Assembly: GCA_963793105.1 (NCBI GenBank)
Contig: CAWBZB010000003.1
Coordinates: 124,001-188,000 of the forward strand
Length of the DNA stretch: 64,000 bases
Direction: 5' to 3'
Source: UBA10649 sp963793105
GTDB taxonomy: Bacteria; Actinomycetota; Actinomycetes; S36-B12
In this document: one piece after another, positions 32,751 to 41,459 of the stretch
Layout: every line of letters begins with the position of its first letter
Position numbering within the stretch: the first letter of the stretch is position 1
The notes under the pieces: generated by a model
What the model saw: the letters and a program-made list of their open reading frames with translations, nothing else
Told to the model about the DNA's origin: nothing
The model's database searches: none
Made by a program: the position numbers and the translations under genes

Positions 32751-34904
32751 ATGACCTCGCCCCCCTCGGCAGCCGACTACCCCCGTCAGGAGGCCGAGTA
32801 CCCCCGTCAGGAGGCGGAGTACCCCCGTCAGGAGGCGGTCACGCGCAGGTTCCGCCTGGGCCTGCCTCGCGCATTCGCCGTATCCCCCGACGGCGAGCGC
32901 GTCGCCTTCATCCGCAGTGCCGGCGGCGAGGACCCGATCGGCAGCCTGCGCGTGCTCGAGGCGGATGGGTCCGGGAGCCTGACCGAGCGCCTCGTCCTCG
33001 ACGCACGGGAGCTCTCCGGCGAGGAGGGCGACCTCCCGGACGAGGAGAAGGCCCGCCGCGAGCGCATGCGGGAGACCACGGCAGGGATCACGGCCTTCAC
33101 CACGGACGACGCCGTGAGTGTCGCCGTCATGAGCATCGACGGTGAGCCCTTCGCCGTGTCCCTCCTCGATCCCGGCGCGGTCGCGACCGGGCTCCCCCAT
33201 CCGGGACCCGTCGTCGACCCGCGCATCTCCCCAGATGGGCAGCGGGCTGCCTTCGTCCACGACCGCGGGCTGTACGTCGTCGATGCCGATGGACGGACTC
33301 CCGCGAAGCCGCTCGCTGGCGCCGAGCACGAGCACGAGTCCTGGGGACTGGCCGACTTCGTGGCGGCCGAGGAGCTGGGGCGGGTGCGGGGGATGTGGTG
33401 GCTGTCGGGCAGCGACGCGCTGCTCGCCGAGCACGTCGACGAGTCGGCGGTGCAGGTGCGCTGGATCGCGGACCCGGCCCATCCGGAGCGGGAGCCGCGG
33501 GCGCATCGCTACCCGGCTGCAGGCACGCCCAACCCCGTGGCCCGGCTGTTCCTGCTCCGGATCGACGGCGCGAGGACCGAGATCGAGTGGGACCGCGAGG
33601 CGTTCCCGTACCTGGCCACGGTCGAGACCGACGACTCCGGCGGCGCCGTCGTCAGCGTCCTGAGCCGCGATCAGAGGCGACAACTCATCCTGGACGTCCA
33701 CGCGGATGGGTCCGTGACGCTCGCCGCCCGGCGTGAGACCGAGCCGTGGATCACCCTTCACCCCGGCGTGCCGTGCCGGTCGGCCGACGGTCGCCTGCTG
33801 GACATCGTGACGAACCACGTCGACGACTGCTTCCAGCTGGTCGCCGACGATGCGCCGCTGACGCCGTCGGGCCTGAACGTCACCGGGGTGGCCGACGCCT
33901 CGGGCGCCGACATCGTCATCACCGCACAGCCAGGACCCTTCGACCAGCAGGTCTACACGGTGAGCACGGACGGTGACCTCACCCCGGTGACGTCGGGTCC
34001 AGGCGTCTCCTCGGTGCGCAGCAGTGCGGGTGGGCGCGTGATCGCGTCCGCGTCCCCGGACCGGACCGGCCTCAGCTACACGGCGACCCTGCGGAACGGG
34101 ACCGGACCGGTGGCGTCCGTGGCCGCAGAGCCGGTCGTCAGACCGGCCGTGACGTTCGCGCGCGTGACCGATCGCAAACTTGCATGCGCCGTGCTGTGGC
34201 CCACCGGTCACGTGCCCGGCTCGGCCCGGCTGCCGGTCGTCATGGCCCCCTATGGCGGTCCGCACCACGCCCGCGTCGTCCATGCGGCCGGCACGTTCAC
34301 CTCGGACCAGTGGCTCGCCGACCAGGGATTCGCGGTGGTCGTCATCGACGGTGCGGGCACCCCCGGACGCGGGCCGGCCTTCGAGTTCGAGATCCAGGAC
34401 GACCTCGCCCGCCGGGTGCTCGACGACCAGGTCGCTGCGTTGCAGGCCCTCGCGGCCCAGCATCCCGACCTCGACCTGACTCGCGTGGGGATCACCGGCT
34501 GGTCCTTCGGCGGGTACCTGGCCGCGCTGGCCGTCCTCGACCGTCCGGACGTGTTCCACGTCGCCGTGGCCGGAGCGCCGGTCACGGACTGGTCGCTGTA
34601 CGACACCGCCTATACCGAGCGGTACCTCGGCACCCCCGAGGAGCATCCGGATGCGTACGCCGCGAGCTCGCTTCTCCACCGCGCCGGGCAGCTCGAACGC
34701 CCGCTGCTCATCATCCACGGCCTGGCGGACGACAACGTGCTGGCGGCGCACACGCTCCAGCTGTCGAGTGCGCTGCTGGCGGCCGGGCGGAGCCACGCGG
34801 TGCTGCCGCTGAGCGGCGTGACGCACATGACCCCGCAGGAGGTCGTCGCGGAGAACCTGCTTCGCCTTGAGGCCGGCTTCCTCGCGGAGCACCTGCTTCG
34901 TTGA
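32751..34904 (+). CDS. S9-family prolyl oligopeptidase (DPP IV-like)
   Basis: A 717-residue serine peptidase. The N-terminal beta-propeller (about 40-470) includes LAVSPDGERVAFIRSA-like blades. The C-terminal alpha/beta-hydrolase has the nucleophile motif TGWSFGGYLAALAV, Asp in IIHGLADDNV and His in GVTHMTPQE. This is the DPP IV branch (YGGPHHARVV; DGAGTPGRGPAFE). No signal peptide is present. Residues 10-30 are three exact heptad copies of YPRQEAE/V from a 21-bp DNA repeat. The start is leaderless. The stop lies within a 12-bp tandem array. Confidence 0.9.
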   Translation: MTSPPSAADYPRQEAEYPRQEAEYPRQEAVTRRFRLGLPRAFAVSPDGERVAFIRSAGGEDPIGSLRVLEADGSGSLTERLVLDARELSGEEGDLPDEEKARRERMRETTAGITAFTTDDAVSVAVMSIDGEPFAVSLLDPGAVATGLPHPGPVVDPRISPDGQRAAFVHDRGLYVVDADGRTPAKPLAGAEHEHESWGLADFVAAEELGRVRGMWWLSGSDALLAEHVDESAVQVRWIADPAHPEREPRAHRYPAAGTPNPVARLFLLRIDGARTEIEWDREAFPYLATVETDDSGGAVVSVLSRDQRRQLILDVHADGSVTLAARRETEPWITLHPGVPCRSADGRLLDIVTNHVDDCFQLVADDAPLTPSGLNVTGVADASGADIVITAQPGPFDQQVYTVSTDGDLTPVTSGPGVSSVRSSAGGRVIASASPDRTGLSYTATLRNGTGPVASVAAEPVVRPAVTFARVTDRKLACAVLWPTGHVPGSARLPVVMAPYGGPHHARVVHAAGTFTSDQWLADQGFAVVVIDGAGTPGRGPAFEFEIQDDLARRVLDDQVAALQALAAQHPDLDLTRVGITGWSFGGYLAALAVLDRPDVFHVAVAGAPVTDWSLYDTAYTERYLGTPEEHPDAYAASSLLHRAGQLERPLLIIHGLADDNVLAAHTLQLSSALLAAGRSHAVLPLSGVTHMTPQEVVAENLLRLEAGFLAEHLLR
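32778..32840 (+). repeat. 21-bp tandem repeat, three copies, coding
   Basis: Copies start at 32778, 32799 and 32820 and differ at only a few bases. Each encodes YPRQEA(E/V) and each contains AGGAGG. It lies in the variable N-terminal leader of the S9 peptidase, ahead of the propeller. Confidence 0.9.
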
Positions 34905-34952
34905 GTGCTTCGTTGACTGCTTCGTTGACTGCTTCGTTGACTGCTTCGTTGA
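34893..34952 (+). repeat. 12-bp tandem repeat, five copies, over the peptidase stop
   Basis: Five copies of (C/G)TGCTTCGTTGA. The first supplies the last codons and the TGA stop; the period is divisible by three, so four more in-frame TGA codons follow. The last copy runs into the left arm of the adjacent hairpin. Confidence 0.9.
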
Positions 34953-35009
34953 GTGGTCGCTCCCGCACGTCCGGCAGGCCGGATGGACGTGCAGCGCCGA
35001 CCACTCAAC
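34948..35009. terminator. two-part hairpin between peptidase and ABC operon
   Basis: Outer arms GTTGAGTGGTCG/CGACCACTCAAC (34948-34959, 34998-35009) enclose inner arms GCACGTCC/GGACGTGC (34965-34972, 34985-34992). The genes on both sides converge on it, so bidirectional termination is likely. Confidence 0.75.
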
Positions 35010-35016
35010 AAAGGGG

Positions 35017-36186
35017 CTAGAAGTCGCGCTCCTCGAAATCCTTGTCACCGGCGTAGTCCGCGCCCATCGGCCGCGCCGAGCCGGCGGACTCCATGTCGGC
35101 AATGACCTCGCTCGGCGGCTGCACCTCGGGCGTCGGCGGCTCGACCGCCCCGGAGTCCGGACCCACGATGAGACCGTGGCCCAGCCCCTCGGTGATCGGG
35201 AAGAAGCAGGCCACCTGGTGCCCGGGGGCGTACTCCGCCAGGGGCGGCACCTCGGTACGGCACTGGTCCTGCGCACGGAAGCAGCGGGTGTGGAACACGC
35301 AGCCGGATGGCAGGTTGATCGGGCTGGGCAGATCGCCCTGCAGGACGATCCGCTCGCGAGTCGCCTCCAGCCGAGGATCCGGGACCGGCACCGCTGACAT
35401 CAGCGCATGCGTGTACGGGTGCAGCGGCTGCGCGTAGAGCGTCTGGCGGTCGGTGATCTCGACGATGCTGCCGAGGTACATGACGGCGACGCGGTGCGAC
35501 ATCTGCCGGACGACCGAGAGGTCGTGTGCGACGAAGATGTAGGCGATGCCGAACTCGTCCTGCAGGTCCATCAGGAGGTTGATGACCTGCGCCTGGATGG
35601 ATACGTCGAGAGCCGAGACGGGCTCGTCGCACACGACCACCTTGGGCTGCAGGGTCACGGCCCGGGCGATTCCGATGCGCTGACGCTGGCCGCCGGAGAA
35701 CTCGTTCGGGTACCGGTTGTAGTGCTCGGGGTTGAGGCCGACGCGCTCCATCGTCTCCTGCACGGCCTTCTTCACGCCGCCGGGCGGATTGATCTTCTGG
35801 ACCTGGTACGGAGCGGAGATGATGGCTCCCACGGTGTGCCGTGGGTTCAGCGAGGAGAACGGATCCTGGAAGATCATCTGGAGCTCACGACGCAGCGGGA
35901 CCATCTCATGACGCGACAGCTTCGTGATGTCCCGGCCCTGGTAGGTGATCGACCCCGACGTCGGCTCAATGAGCTTCAGGATTGATCGTCCCGCGGTGGA
36001 CTTCCCGCAGCCGGACTCACCGACGAGGCCGAGCGTCTCGCCGTGGGCGACGCCGATGGAGATGCCGTTCACGGCACTGACCACTCCCACGGACTTCCGG
36101 CGGATCGCCCCCTTGGTGATCGGGAAGTGCTTCACCAGGTTGTCGGTCCGCAGGATCAGCTCCCGCTCGTTCACCGGCGCGGTCAT
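35017..36186 (-). CDS. peptide ABC transporter ATP-binding protein (DppF/OppF-like)
   Basis: A 389-residue ABC ATPase. Walker A is GESGCGKST (about 54-62). The signature is EFSGGQRQRIGIARA and Walker B is VVVCDEPVSALDV. The C-terminal oligopeptide/dipeptide extension contains GCVFHTRCFRAQDQCRTEVP, whose cysteines can hold an Fe-S cluster in relatives. An unusual Pro/acidic tail of about 50 residues follows. Its start overlaps the DppD-like stop by 4 bp. It is the last gene of a five-gene importer operon. Confidence 0.92.
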   Translation of the reverse strand: MTAPVNERELILRTDNLVKHFPITKGAIRRKSVGVVSAVNGISIGVAHGETLGLVGESGCGKSTAGRSILKLIEPTSGSITYQGRDITKLSRHEMVPLRRELQMIFQDPFSSLNPRHTVGAIISAPYQVQKINPPGGVKKAVQETMERVGLNPEHYNRYPNEFSGGQRQRIGIARAVTLQPKVVVCDEPVSALDVSIQAQVINLLMDLQDEFGIAYIFVAHDLSVVRQMSHRVAVMYLGSIVEITDRQTLYAQPLHPYTHALMSAVPVPDPRLEATRERIVLQGDLPSPINLPSGCVFHTRCFRAQDQCRTEVPPLAEYAPGHQVACFFPITEGLGHGLIVGPDSGAVEPPTPEVQPPSEVIADMESAGSARPMGADYAGDKDFEERDF

Positions 36187-37226
36187 GAGGCACCTCCGGC
36201 CCGGCCGGCGGCCGTCGCGAGGCTCTCAGCGGCGAACCGGTCGCGCTGCTCTTTGTCGAGCAGGCATCGCACCGAGTGGCTGGGCGTCACGGACAGCAGC
36301 TCGGGCCGCTCGTTCGAGCATCGGTTGTCGGGGATCCAGGCAGAGGCGGCGCAGCGCGGCTGGAACACGCAGCCCGTCGGCAGGTTGATCAGGGAGGGCG
36401 GCTGTCCCTTGATCGGCGTCAGCCGCTCGCTCACCGCGTCCAGACGCGGCACCGACGACAGCAGGCCTACCGTGTAGGGCATCTCGGGGGAGTAGAAGAT
36501 GTCGTTCAGCGTCCCGCGCTCGACCAGCCGGCCCGCGTACATGACCGCCACCTCGTCGGCGACGTCGGCGACGACGCCGAGGTCGTGGGTGATGAGGATG
36601 ATCGCGGTGTTGTACTGGACCTGGAGCTCGGCGAGCAGCTCCATGATCTGCGCCTGCACGGTGACGTCGAGCGCGGTAGTCGGCTCGTCGGCGATGAGCA
36701 ACGAGGGTCCGTTGATGAGTGCCATGGCGATCATCACGCGTTGGCGCATGCCGCCGGACAACTGGTGCGGGTAGTCGTCGATCCGGCGCTCCGGGTTCGG
36801 GATCCCGACCCGGGCGAGCATGTCGATGGCCTCCGTGCGCGCATCGTTCTTGGACACCTCGCGATGCACGCGCACGGTCTCGACCAGCTGCACGCCGATC
36901 CGGTAGAAGGGATGGAGCGAGGCGAACGGGTCCTGGAAGATCATGCTCATCTCAGCGCCCCGCAGCTTGCGCAGCTGCTCGTCGGTGCACGAGATCAACT
37001 CGTTCTCGCCGAGGTAGGCGCGACCCTCCACCCGGGAGTTGCGGTTGTTCACCAGACCCATGAGCGCCTGCGACGTCACGCTCTTGCCGGATCCGGACTC
37101 CCCCACGATGGCCAGCGTCTGCCCACGCTCCAGGCTGAACGACACCCCGTCGACGGCCCTCACGAGGCCGTCCTCGGTCGGGAAGGAGACCTTGAGGTCC
37201 TCCACACGGACGTATTCGCGGCTCAT
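36183..37226 (-). CDS. peptide ABC transporter ATP-binding protein (DppD/OppD-like)
   Basis: A 347-residue ABC ATPase. Walker A is GESGSGKSV, the signature QLSGGMRQRVMIAMA and Walker B LLIADEPTTALDV. The C-terminal region GCVFQPRCAASAWIPDNRC is the OppD/DppD extension. It pairs with the DppF-like subunit downstream (4-bp overlap) and overlaps the permease upstream. It energises uptake of a peptide or related solute. Confidence 0.92.
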   Translation of the reverse strand: MSREYVRVEDLKVSFPTEDGLVRAVDGVSFSLERGQTLAIVGESGSGKSVTSQALMGLVNNRNSRVEGRAYLGENELISCTDEQLRKLRGAEMSMIFQDPFASLHPFYRIGVQLVETVRVHREVSKNDARTEAIDMLARVGIPNPERRIDDYPHQLSGGMRQRVMIAMALINGPSLLIADEPTTALDVTVQAQIMELLAELQVQYNTAIILITHDLGVVADVADEVAVMYAGRLVERGTLNDIFYSPEMPYTVGLLSSVPRLDAVSERLTPIKGQPPSLINLPTGCVFQPRCAASAWIPDNRCSNERPELLSVTPSHSVRCLLDKEQRDRFAAESLATAAGRAGGAS

Positions 37227-38215
37227 GCTGACAGCCTCACTCGCGGATCGATGACGGCATAGAGCAGGTCCACGATGATGTTCGCGATCACGATGAAGGA
37301 GCCGGCCACCAGCACGACGGCGACGATCACGGACAGGTCGGAGTCGACCACCGCGCCGACGGCCAGGCGTCCCAGCCCGGGGAGCGTGAAGACGCTCTCC
37401 ACGATGATCGCGCCGCCGAGAAGCCCAGCCAGGTCCAGGCCCGCGGCCGTGACGATGGGCGTCAGGCCCGCTCGCAGGCCGTGCTTGCGGATGACGGTCC
37501 GCTCCGGCAGCCCCTTGGCCCGCGCCGTGCGGATGTAGTCCTCACTCAGCGTCTCGAGCATCTGGTTGCGCGTCAGTCGGATGTAGAACGCGGCGAAGAT
37601 CAGTGCCAGCGTCACCCACGGCAGGATCATCGTCTGGAAGAACCGGAGCGGATCCTCGGTTGGCGCGACGTAGCTGGGGTAGGGCAGCAGTCGCCAGCGG
37701 ATGACGACGAAGAAGAGGAGCAGGAGTCCGATGAAGAACGAGGGGAACGAGTACCCGACCAGGGCCGCGCCGAGGGTCGTCTTCTCCTGCCACCGGCCGC
37801 GGCGCAGGGCCGCGTAGATCCCGAGCAGGACGCCGACCGTCATCCACAGGATGAAGGCTCCGACGGCCAGGTACACCGTGACCGGCAGCGCGTTGAGGAT
37901 CAGCGGGGTGACCTCCTCGCCGCGTCGGAAGGAGTAGCCCAGGCACGGAGCGGCACACGTGAAGGTGGCGGTCCCGGAGCCGTAGGTACGGCCGACGAAG
38001 AGTCCCTTGACGAACTCGATGTACTGCTGCCAGAGCGGCAGGTCGAGGCCGAGCCGCACGCGATTCGCCTCGATCACCTGCGGGGTGCAGTTCTTGCCAC
38101 AGGTGAGGGCGGCCGGATCCGCCGGGAGAGCATTGAACAGGACGAACGTGAGCATGCTGAGGAGCACCAGGATCAGCAGCCCGGTCATTACTCGCCTGAT
38201 GACGTATCCGGTCAC
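37223..38215 (-). CDS. peptide ABC transporter permease (DppB-like)
   Basis: A 330-residue inner-membrane permease with about six helices. The N-terminal helix is TGLLILVLLSMLTFVLFNAL, and an extracytoplasmic loop carries Cys residues (CGKNC, TCAAPC). The EAA-type cytosolic loop is EDYIRTARAKGLPERTVIRK. GTG start at 38215. It overlaps the DppD-like gene by 4 bp. An attenuating hairpin separates it from the binding-protein gene upstream. Confidence 0.9.
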   Translation of the reverse strand: MTGYVIRRVMTGLLILVLLSMLTFVLFNALPADPAALTCGKNCTPQVIEANRVRLGLDLPLWQQYIEFVKGLFVGRTYGSGTATFTCAAPCLGYSFRRGEEVTPLILNALPVTVYLAVGAFILWMTVGVLLGIYAALRRGRWQEKTTLGAALVGYSFPSFFIGLLLLFFVVIRWRLLPYPSYVAPTEDPLRFFQTMILPWVTLALIFAAFYIRLTRNQMLETLSEDYIRTARAKGLPERTVIRKHGLRAGLTPIVTAAGLDLAGLLGGAIIVESVFTLPGLGRLAVGAVVDSDLSVIVAVVLVAGSFIVIANIIVDLLYAVIDPRVRLSA

Positions 38216-38279
38216 GTCGGTTGATTCCTCTTCCTGGTCAGGGGGTGGTCGTCCGACGTGGAGCCGAGCCGACCGTGAC

Positions 38280-38313
38280 GGTGGCTCCGGGAGTCACGAC
38301 TCCCGGAGCCACC
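38280..38313 (-). terminator. 15-bp perfect hairpin after the binding-protein gene
   Basis: Perfect arms 38280-38294 and 38299-38313 around CACG. It lies 12 bp past the solute-binding gene and before the permease of the same operon. Partial termination or 3' mRNA protection would raise binding-protein output over the permease. Confidence 0.8.
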
Positions 38314-38325
38314 GCAATCACGTGC

Positions 38326-40098
38326 CTACTGCATGACGTACAGGTCGCCGAATGCCAGCGAGCCGTATGCATCCCACAGGAAGCCGTTGCCGATCTTCGA
38401 GCCCCAGAAGGACTGGGCCTTGCCGAACAGGTGGGGAATGACCCACGCGTTCTCCATGGCCTCCTTGTTCAGCTCCTGCCACGCCTTGCCCTGCTCGGCG
38501 CGGTCGAGGATCTTCAGGGCGTCCTGGATCTTCGCCTCGTAGGCGTCGTCCACGACCTGGCTGAGGTTGAAGCCACCGGTCTGCCCGAGGAGCTCGGGGA
38601 TGACCGTCGAGGCGTTCAGCCAGTCCGGTCCCCAGCCGGAGCGCATGAGCTCCTTGGCCTGCTCCGGGTCGAACACGATGCCGTAGTACTGGCCCGGCTC
38701 GATCGGCTCGAGGGTGACGTTGATTCCCGCGGCCGCCATCGACGACTGGATCGCAGCAGCGATCTTCTCGTCAACCGGGTTGTTCGGGAACTGGTAGGTC
38801 AGGTCAGGCATGGGCTCGCCCGACTCCTCGATCAGCTTCTTCGCCAGCTCGGGGTTGCCTTCCTCCGGGATGACGTCGCCGTACATGCCGTCCCAGATGC
38901 CCGAGGGCGCGTAGTCGGCCGGCAGGTTCGGCTTCACGATGCCGTCGGCACGCTCGCCGGCGAAGTCGCCACCGCGCGCAGCGATGTACTGCGCGTTGTT
39001 CATCGCTGCCACGATCGCCTGACGGTGCTTGACGTTCGGCAGGAGCGTGGTGTTGATGGCGGTGTACCGCACGTAGGGGTCGTAGCCGTCGTAGGTACGG
39101 CCCTCGAAACGAGGATCGCCCGACGTGAACACGGTCGCCAGGTTCTCCGGCTGCATGTTCCCGTAGATGACGGTGGACTGGTCCTCAGGCGCGTCAGCGA
39201 TGATCCGCTGGTCCATCGCCGCCGGATCCTGCGCGAACTCGACCACGATCTGATCCGGGTAGGCCGGACGGTAGTCGTCAGACGCCCGATCCCAGTTCTC
39301 GTTGCGGTCCAGGACCATCTTCTGGCCCTTGGTGTACTCGGTGATCTTGTACGGACCACTGGAGACCACGGCGTCGTCGTACGTCTCGCCGGTGTCCTTG
39401 GCCGCCGGAACCGGCGAGAAGGCCGGAAGCGTGACCGTGTAGTTGAAGTCCGCAACCGACCGGTTGAGGTTGAACGTGATCGTCTTGTTGTCCTCCGAGC
39501 ACGTCACGGCAGCGTCGAACGCGGCCGTGTCATTGCCCTCGGTGAGGTACGGGCCCTTGTAGACGCTCGAGCCGTCCTCTGCCTGGGGGATGTCCAGGTA
39601 GGAGATCGCGTACGTGGGACCGTCAGTGATCACGTCCTGCGCGAACGTGCGCGAGACGCCGTACTTGACGTCGGCGCAGGTCACCGCGGCGCCGTCCTCG
39701 AACGAGACACCGTCACGGATCGTGAACGACCAGCTGGTCGCATCCTCGTTCGCGGTACCGGTGTCCGTCGCCATGTCGGCGATCAGCTCGGTGCCTTCCG
39801 CGCCAGGCGCGTAGGCGTACTGAGTGAGCGTGCGCGTGGTGTAGCCGCTGAAGAACGCGATGTCAGCGCCGGTGTACATGCGCTGCGGGTCCACATGCTG
39901 CCACTGCTCGGCGTTCGTGAGCATCGTGATCGTGCCGCCCGCTGCGCCTTCGCCCGAGCTGCCGGCCTCGCTGGCAGCCGCGCTGCCCTCGGCGCTGCCC
40001 TCTGAACTGCTGCTGCCTCCGCCGCAGGCCGCGAGCACGAGTGCGCCCGCCGAGACCACTGCTGCGATGCGCAGGCCTCTGTTCATGGCCTTACCCAT
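38326..40098 (-). CDS. peptide ABC transporter substrate-binding lipoprotein
   Basis: A 590-residue SBP family 5 protein. The signal peptide ends in a lipobox, VLAACGGG, with Cys near residue 25. A Ser/Gly/Glu linker and the DppA/OppA fold follow (WSFTIRDGVSFEDGAAVTCA near residue 130). It would be anchored outside the membrane and deliver peptides to the permeases. AAGGAGGAAAC precedes ATG 40098, one of the strongest ribosome sites in the window. The ligand is not readable. Confidence 0.92.
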   Translation of the reverse strand: MGKAMNRGLRIAAVVSAGALVLAACGGGSSSSEGSAEGSAAASEAGSSGEGAAGGTITMLTNAEQWQHVDPQRMYTGADIAFFSGYTTRTLTQYAYAPGAEGTELIADMATDTGTANEDATSWSFTIRDGVSFEDGAAVTCADVKYGVSRTFAQDVITDGPTYAISYLDIPQAEDGSSVYKGPYLTEGNDTAAFDAAVTCSEDNKTITFNLNRSVADFNYTVTLPAFSPVPAAKDTGETYDDAVVSSGPYKITEYTKGQKMVLDRNENWDRASDDYRPAYPDQIVVEFAQDPAAMDQRIIADAPEDQSTVIYGNMQPENLATVFTSGDPRFEGRTYDGYDPYVRYTAINTTLLPNVKHRQAIVAAMNNAQYIAARGGDFAGERADGIVKPNLPADYAPSGIWDGMYGDVIPEEGNPELAKKLIEESGEPMPDLTYQFPNNPVDEKIAAAIQSSMAAAGINVTLEPIEPGQYYGIVFDPEQAKELMRSGWGPDWLNASTVIPELLGQTGGFNLSQVVDDAYEAKIQDALKILDRAEQGKAWQELNKEAMENAWVIPHLFGKAQSFWGSKIGNGFLWDAYGSLAFGDLYVMQ

Positions 40099-40206
40099 AT
40101 GTTTCCTCCTTGTCGCGGTCGCACTGGTGCACGACCTTGCTCCGGTCGCACTGACCGGTGACCGCTCTTATCAAGCGGTGGCTTGTGTGGATCGGACGCT
40201 CGTGAG

Positions 40207-41190
40207 TCATCGCACGTTCCGTCCGGTTCGCGGGTCGAGGGCGTCGCGGACGGCGTCGCCGAAGACGTTGAAGGCGTAGACGACGATGAACAGCGCGGTG
40301 CCGGGGATGAACAGGTAGGTGGGCACCACCGCGAAGTAGCGCACGGAGTCGGCCAGCATCTTGCCCCACGATGGCGTCGGCTCCACGATGCCGACCCCGA
40401 GGTAGGCCAGGGCCGCCTCGGCAGCGATCAGAGTCGGAAGGGAGATGGTCACGTACACGATGATCGGCGCCCAGAGATTGGGAAGGACCTCGCGGAACAG
40501 GATGCGACGCGTCGGGGCGCCGTTCGCGATCGCGGCCTCGACGAACTCTCGCTCCCGCAGGCTCAGCACCTGACCGCGGATGAGGCGGGCCAAGTACGGC
40601 CACCCGAAGAACGCGAACACCACGATGAGATAGGTCATCCGGGCCAGTTCCTCGCTCACGCCCATGGCCGTGAGTCGCTGCGTCAGGACGGGGCTGAGCG
40701 CGAGGGCCATGAGGAGGAACGGAAGCGCGAGGAGCAGGTCGGTGGTCCGGCCGATGATCGTGTCGATCCAGCCGCCCTTGTATCCGGCGATGATGCCGAT
40801 CGTCGTGCCGATGATCGCGATGAGCAGGACCGCCGAGCACGCGATGAACAGCGAGACGCGCGCGCCGACGAGCAGGCGCGCGAGGAGGTCGCGTCCAGTG
40901 AGCGGCTCGACCCCGAGGGGGTGGTCGAGCGATGCGCCGCCCCACGGACCGGCCGGCAGGCTTCCCTGCGCGGGGTCGAGAACCGTGAGGTCGAAGTCGT
41001 ACGGGTTGATCCCGAGCAGCGTCGTGATCAGCGGCGCGAACAGCGCGGTCAGGAAGATGATGATGAGCAGCCACATGGCGAACATGGCGCCCTTGTCCCG
41101 CTTGAGCCGGCGCCAGGCCAGCTGACGCAGCGAGAGCCCCGTGACCGCACCGGACGCCACCGCAGGTGACGGAGCGATCTCAGTGCTCAC
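40207..41190 (-). CDS. peptide ABC transporter permease (DppC-like)
   Basis: A 327-residue permease. The N-terminal OppC_N segment (WRRLKRDKGAMFAMWLLIII) is followed by an extracytoplasmic stretch with DHPLGVEPLTGRDLLAR and about five more helices. The EAA loop is REREFVEAAIANGAPTRRIL. GTG 41190 has AGGTGA 5 nt upstream and is preferred to the open frame from 41265. It is the first gene of the operon, which is an unusual order: dppC before the binding protein. Confidence 0.9.
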   Translation of the reverse strand: MSTEIAPSPAVASGAVTGLSLRQLAWRRLKRDKGAMFAMWLLIIIFLTALFAPLITTLLGINPYDFDLTVLDPAQGSLPAGPWGGASLDHPLGVEPLTGRDLLARLLVGARVSLFIACSAVLLIAIIGTTIGIIAGYKGGWIDTIIGRTTDLLLALPFLLMALALSPVLTQRLTAMGVSEELARMTYLIVVFAFFGWPYLARLIRGQVLSLREREFVEAAIANGAPTRRILFREVLPNLWAPIIVYVTISLPTLIAAEAALAYLGVGIVEPTPSWGKMLADSVRYFAVVPTYLFIPGTALFIVVYAFNVFGDAVRDALDPRTGRNVR

Positions 41191-41330
41191 GTGCTCACCT
41201 GGGCTCTCGGCTGATCGGTTCGTGCATGGAAGGCGGGAGGGCATTCGGATGCCGCGCCCCCCCACACTGGCTGCCTGAGATTACGTCATGGTGACCGGCG
41301 AGTAACAACCGATTCCGCACCTGCTGGGCA

Positions 41331-41352
41331 AAGGTCACCAAATCGTGACCTT
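41331..41352. promoter_or_regulatory. palindrome AAGGTCAC-N6-GTGACCTT
   Basis: A perfect 8-bp dyad in the 269-bp gap between typA and the peptide-transporter operon. It lies about 140 bp upstream of the dppC-like start and 108 bp past typA. It could be an operator for the transporter or part of typA termination; nothing in the sequence decides. The rest of the gap shows no gene. Confidence 0.45.
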
Positions 41353-41459
41353 CATGCATGTGCCCACCGACGACCGCAGGACGATGTCCTGCGGCGGACC
41401 ATGTGGTGACAACGTTGTCCCGGACAGATTTCCCGCACGAAGCAGGAAGGTCGGCGGTC

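Noticed and set aside
34610..35011. Minus-strand frame with repeated NEAV units
   Set aside because: It is the antisense of the 12-bp tandem array and the peptidase 3' end; it has no ribosome site or homology pattern.
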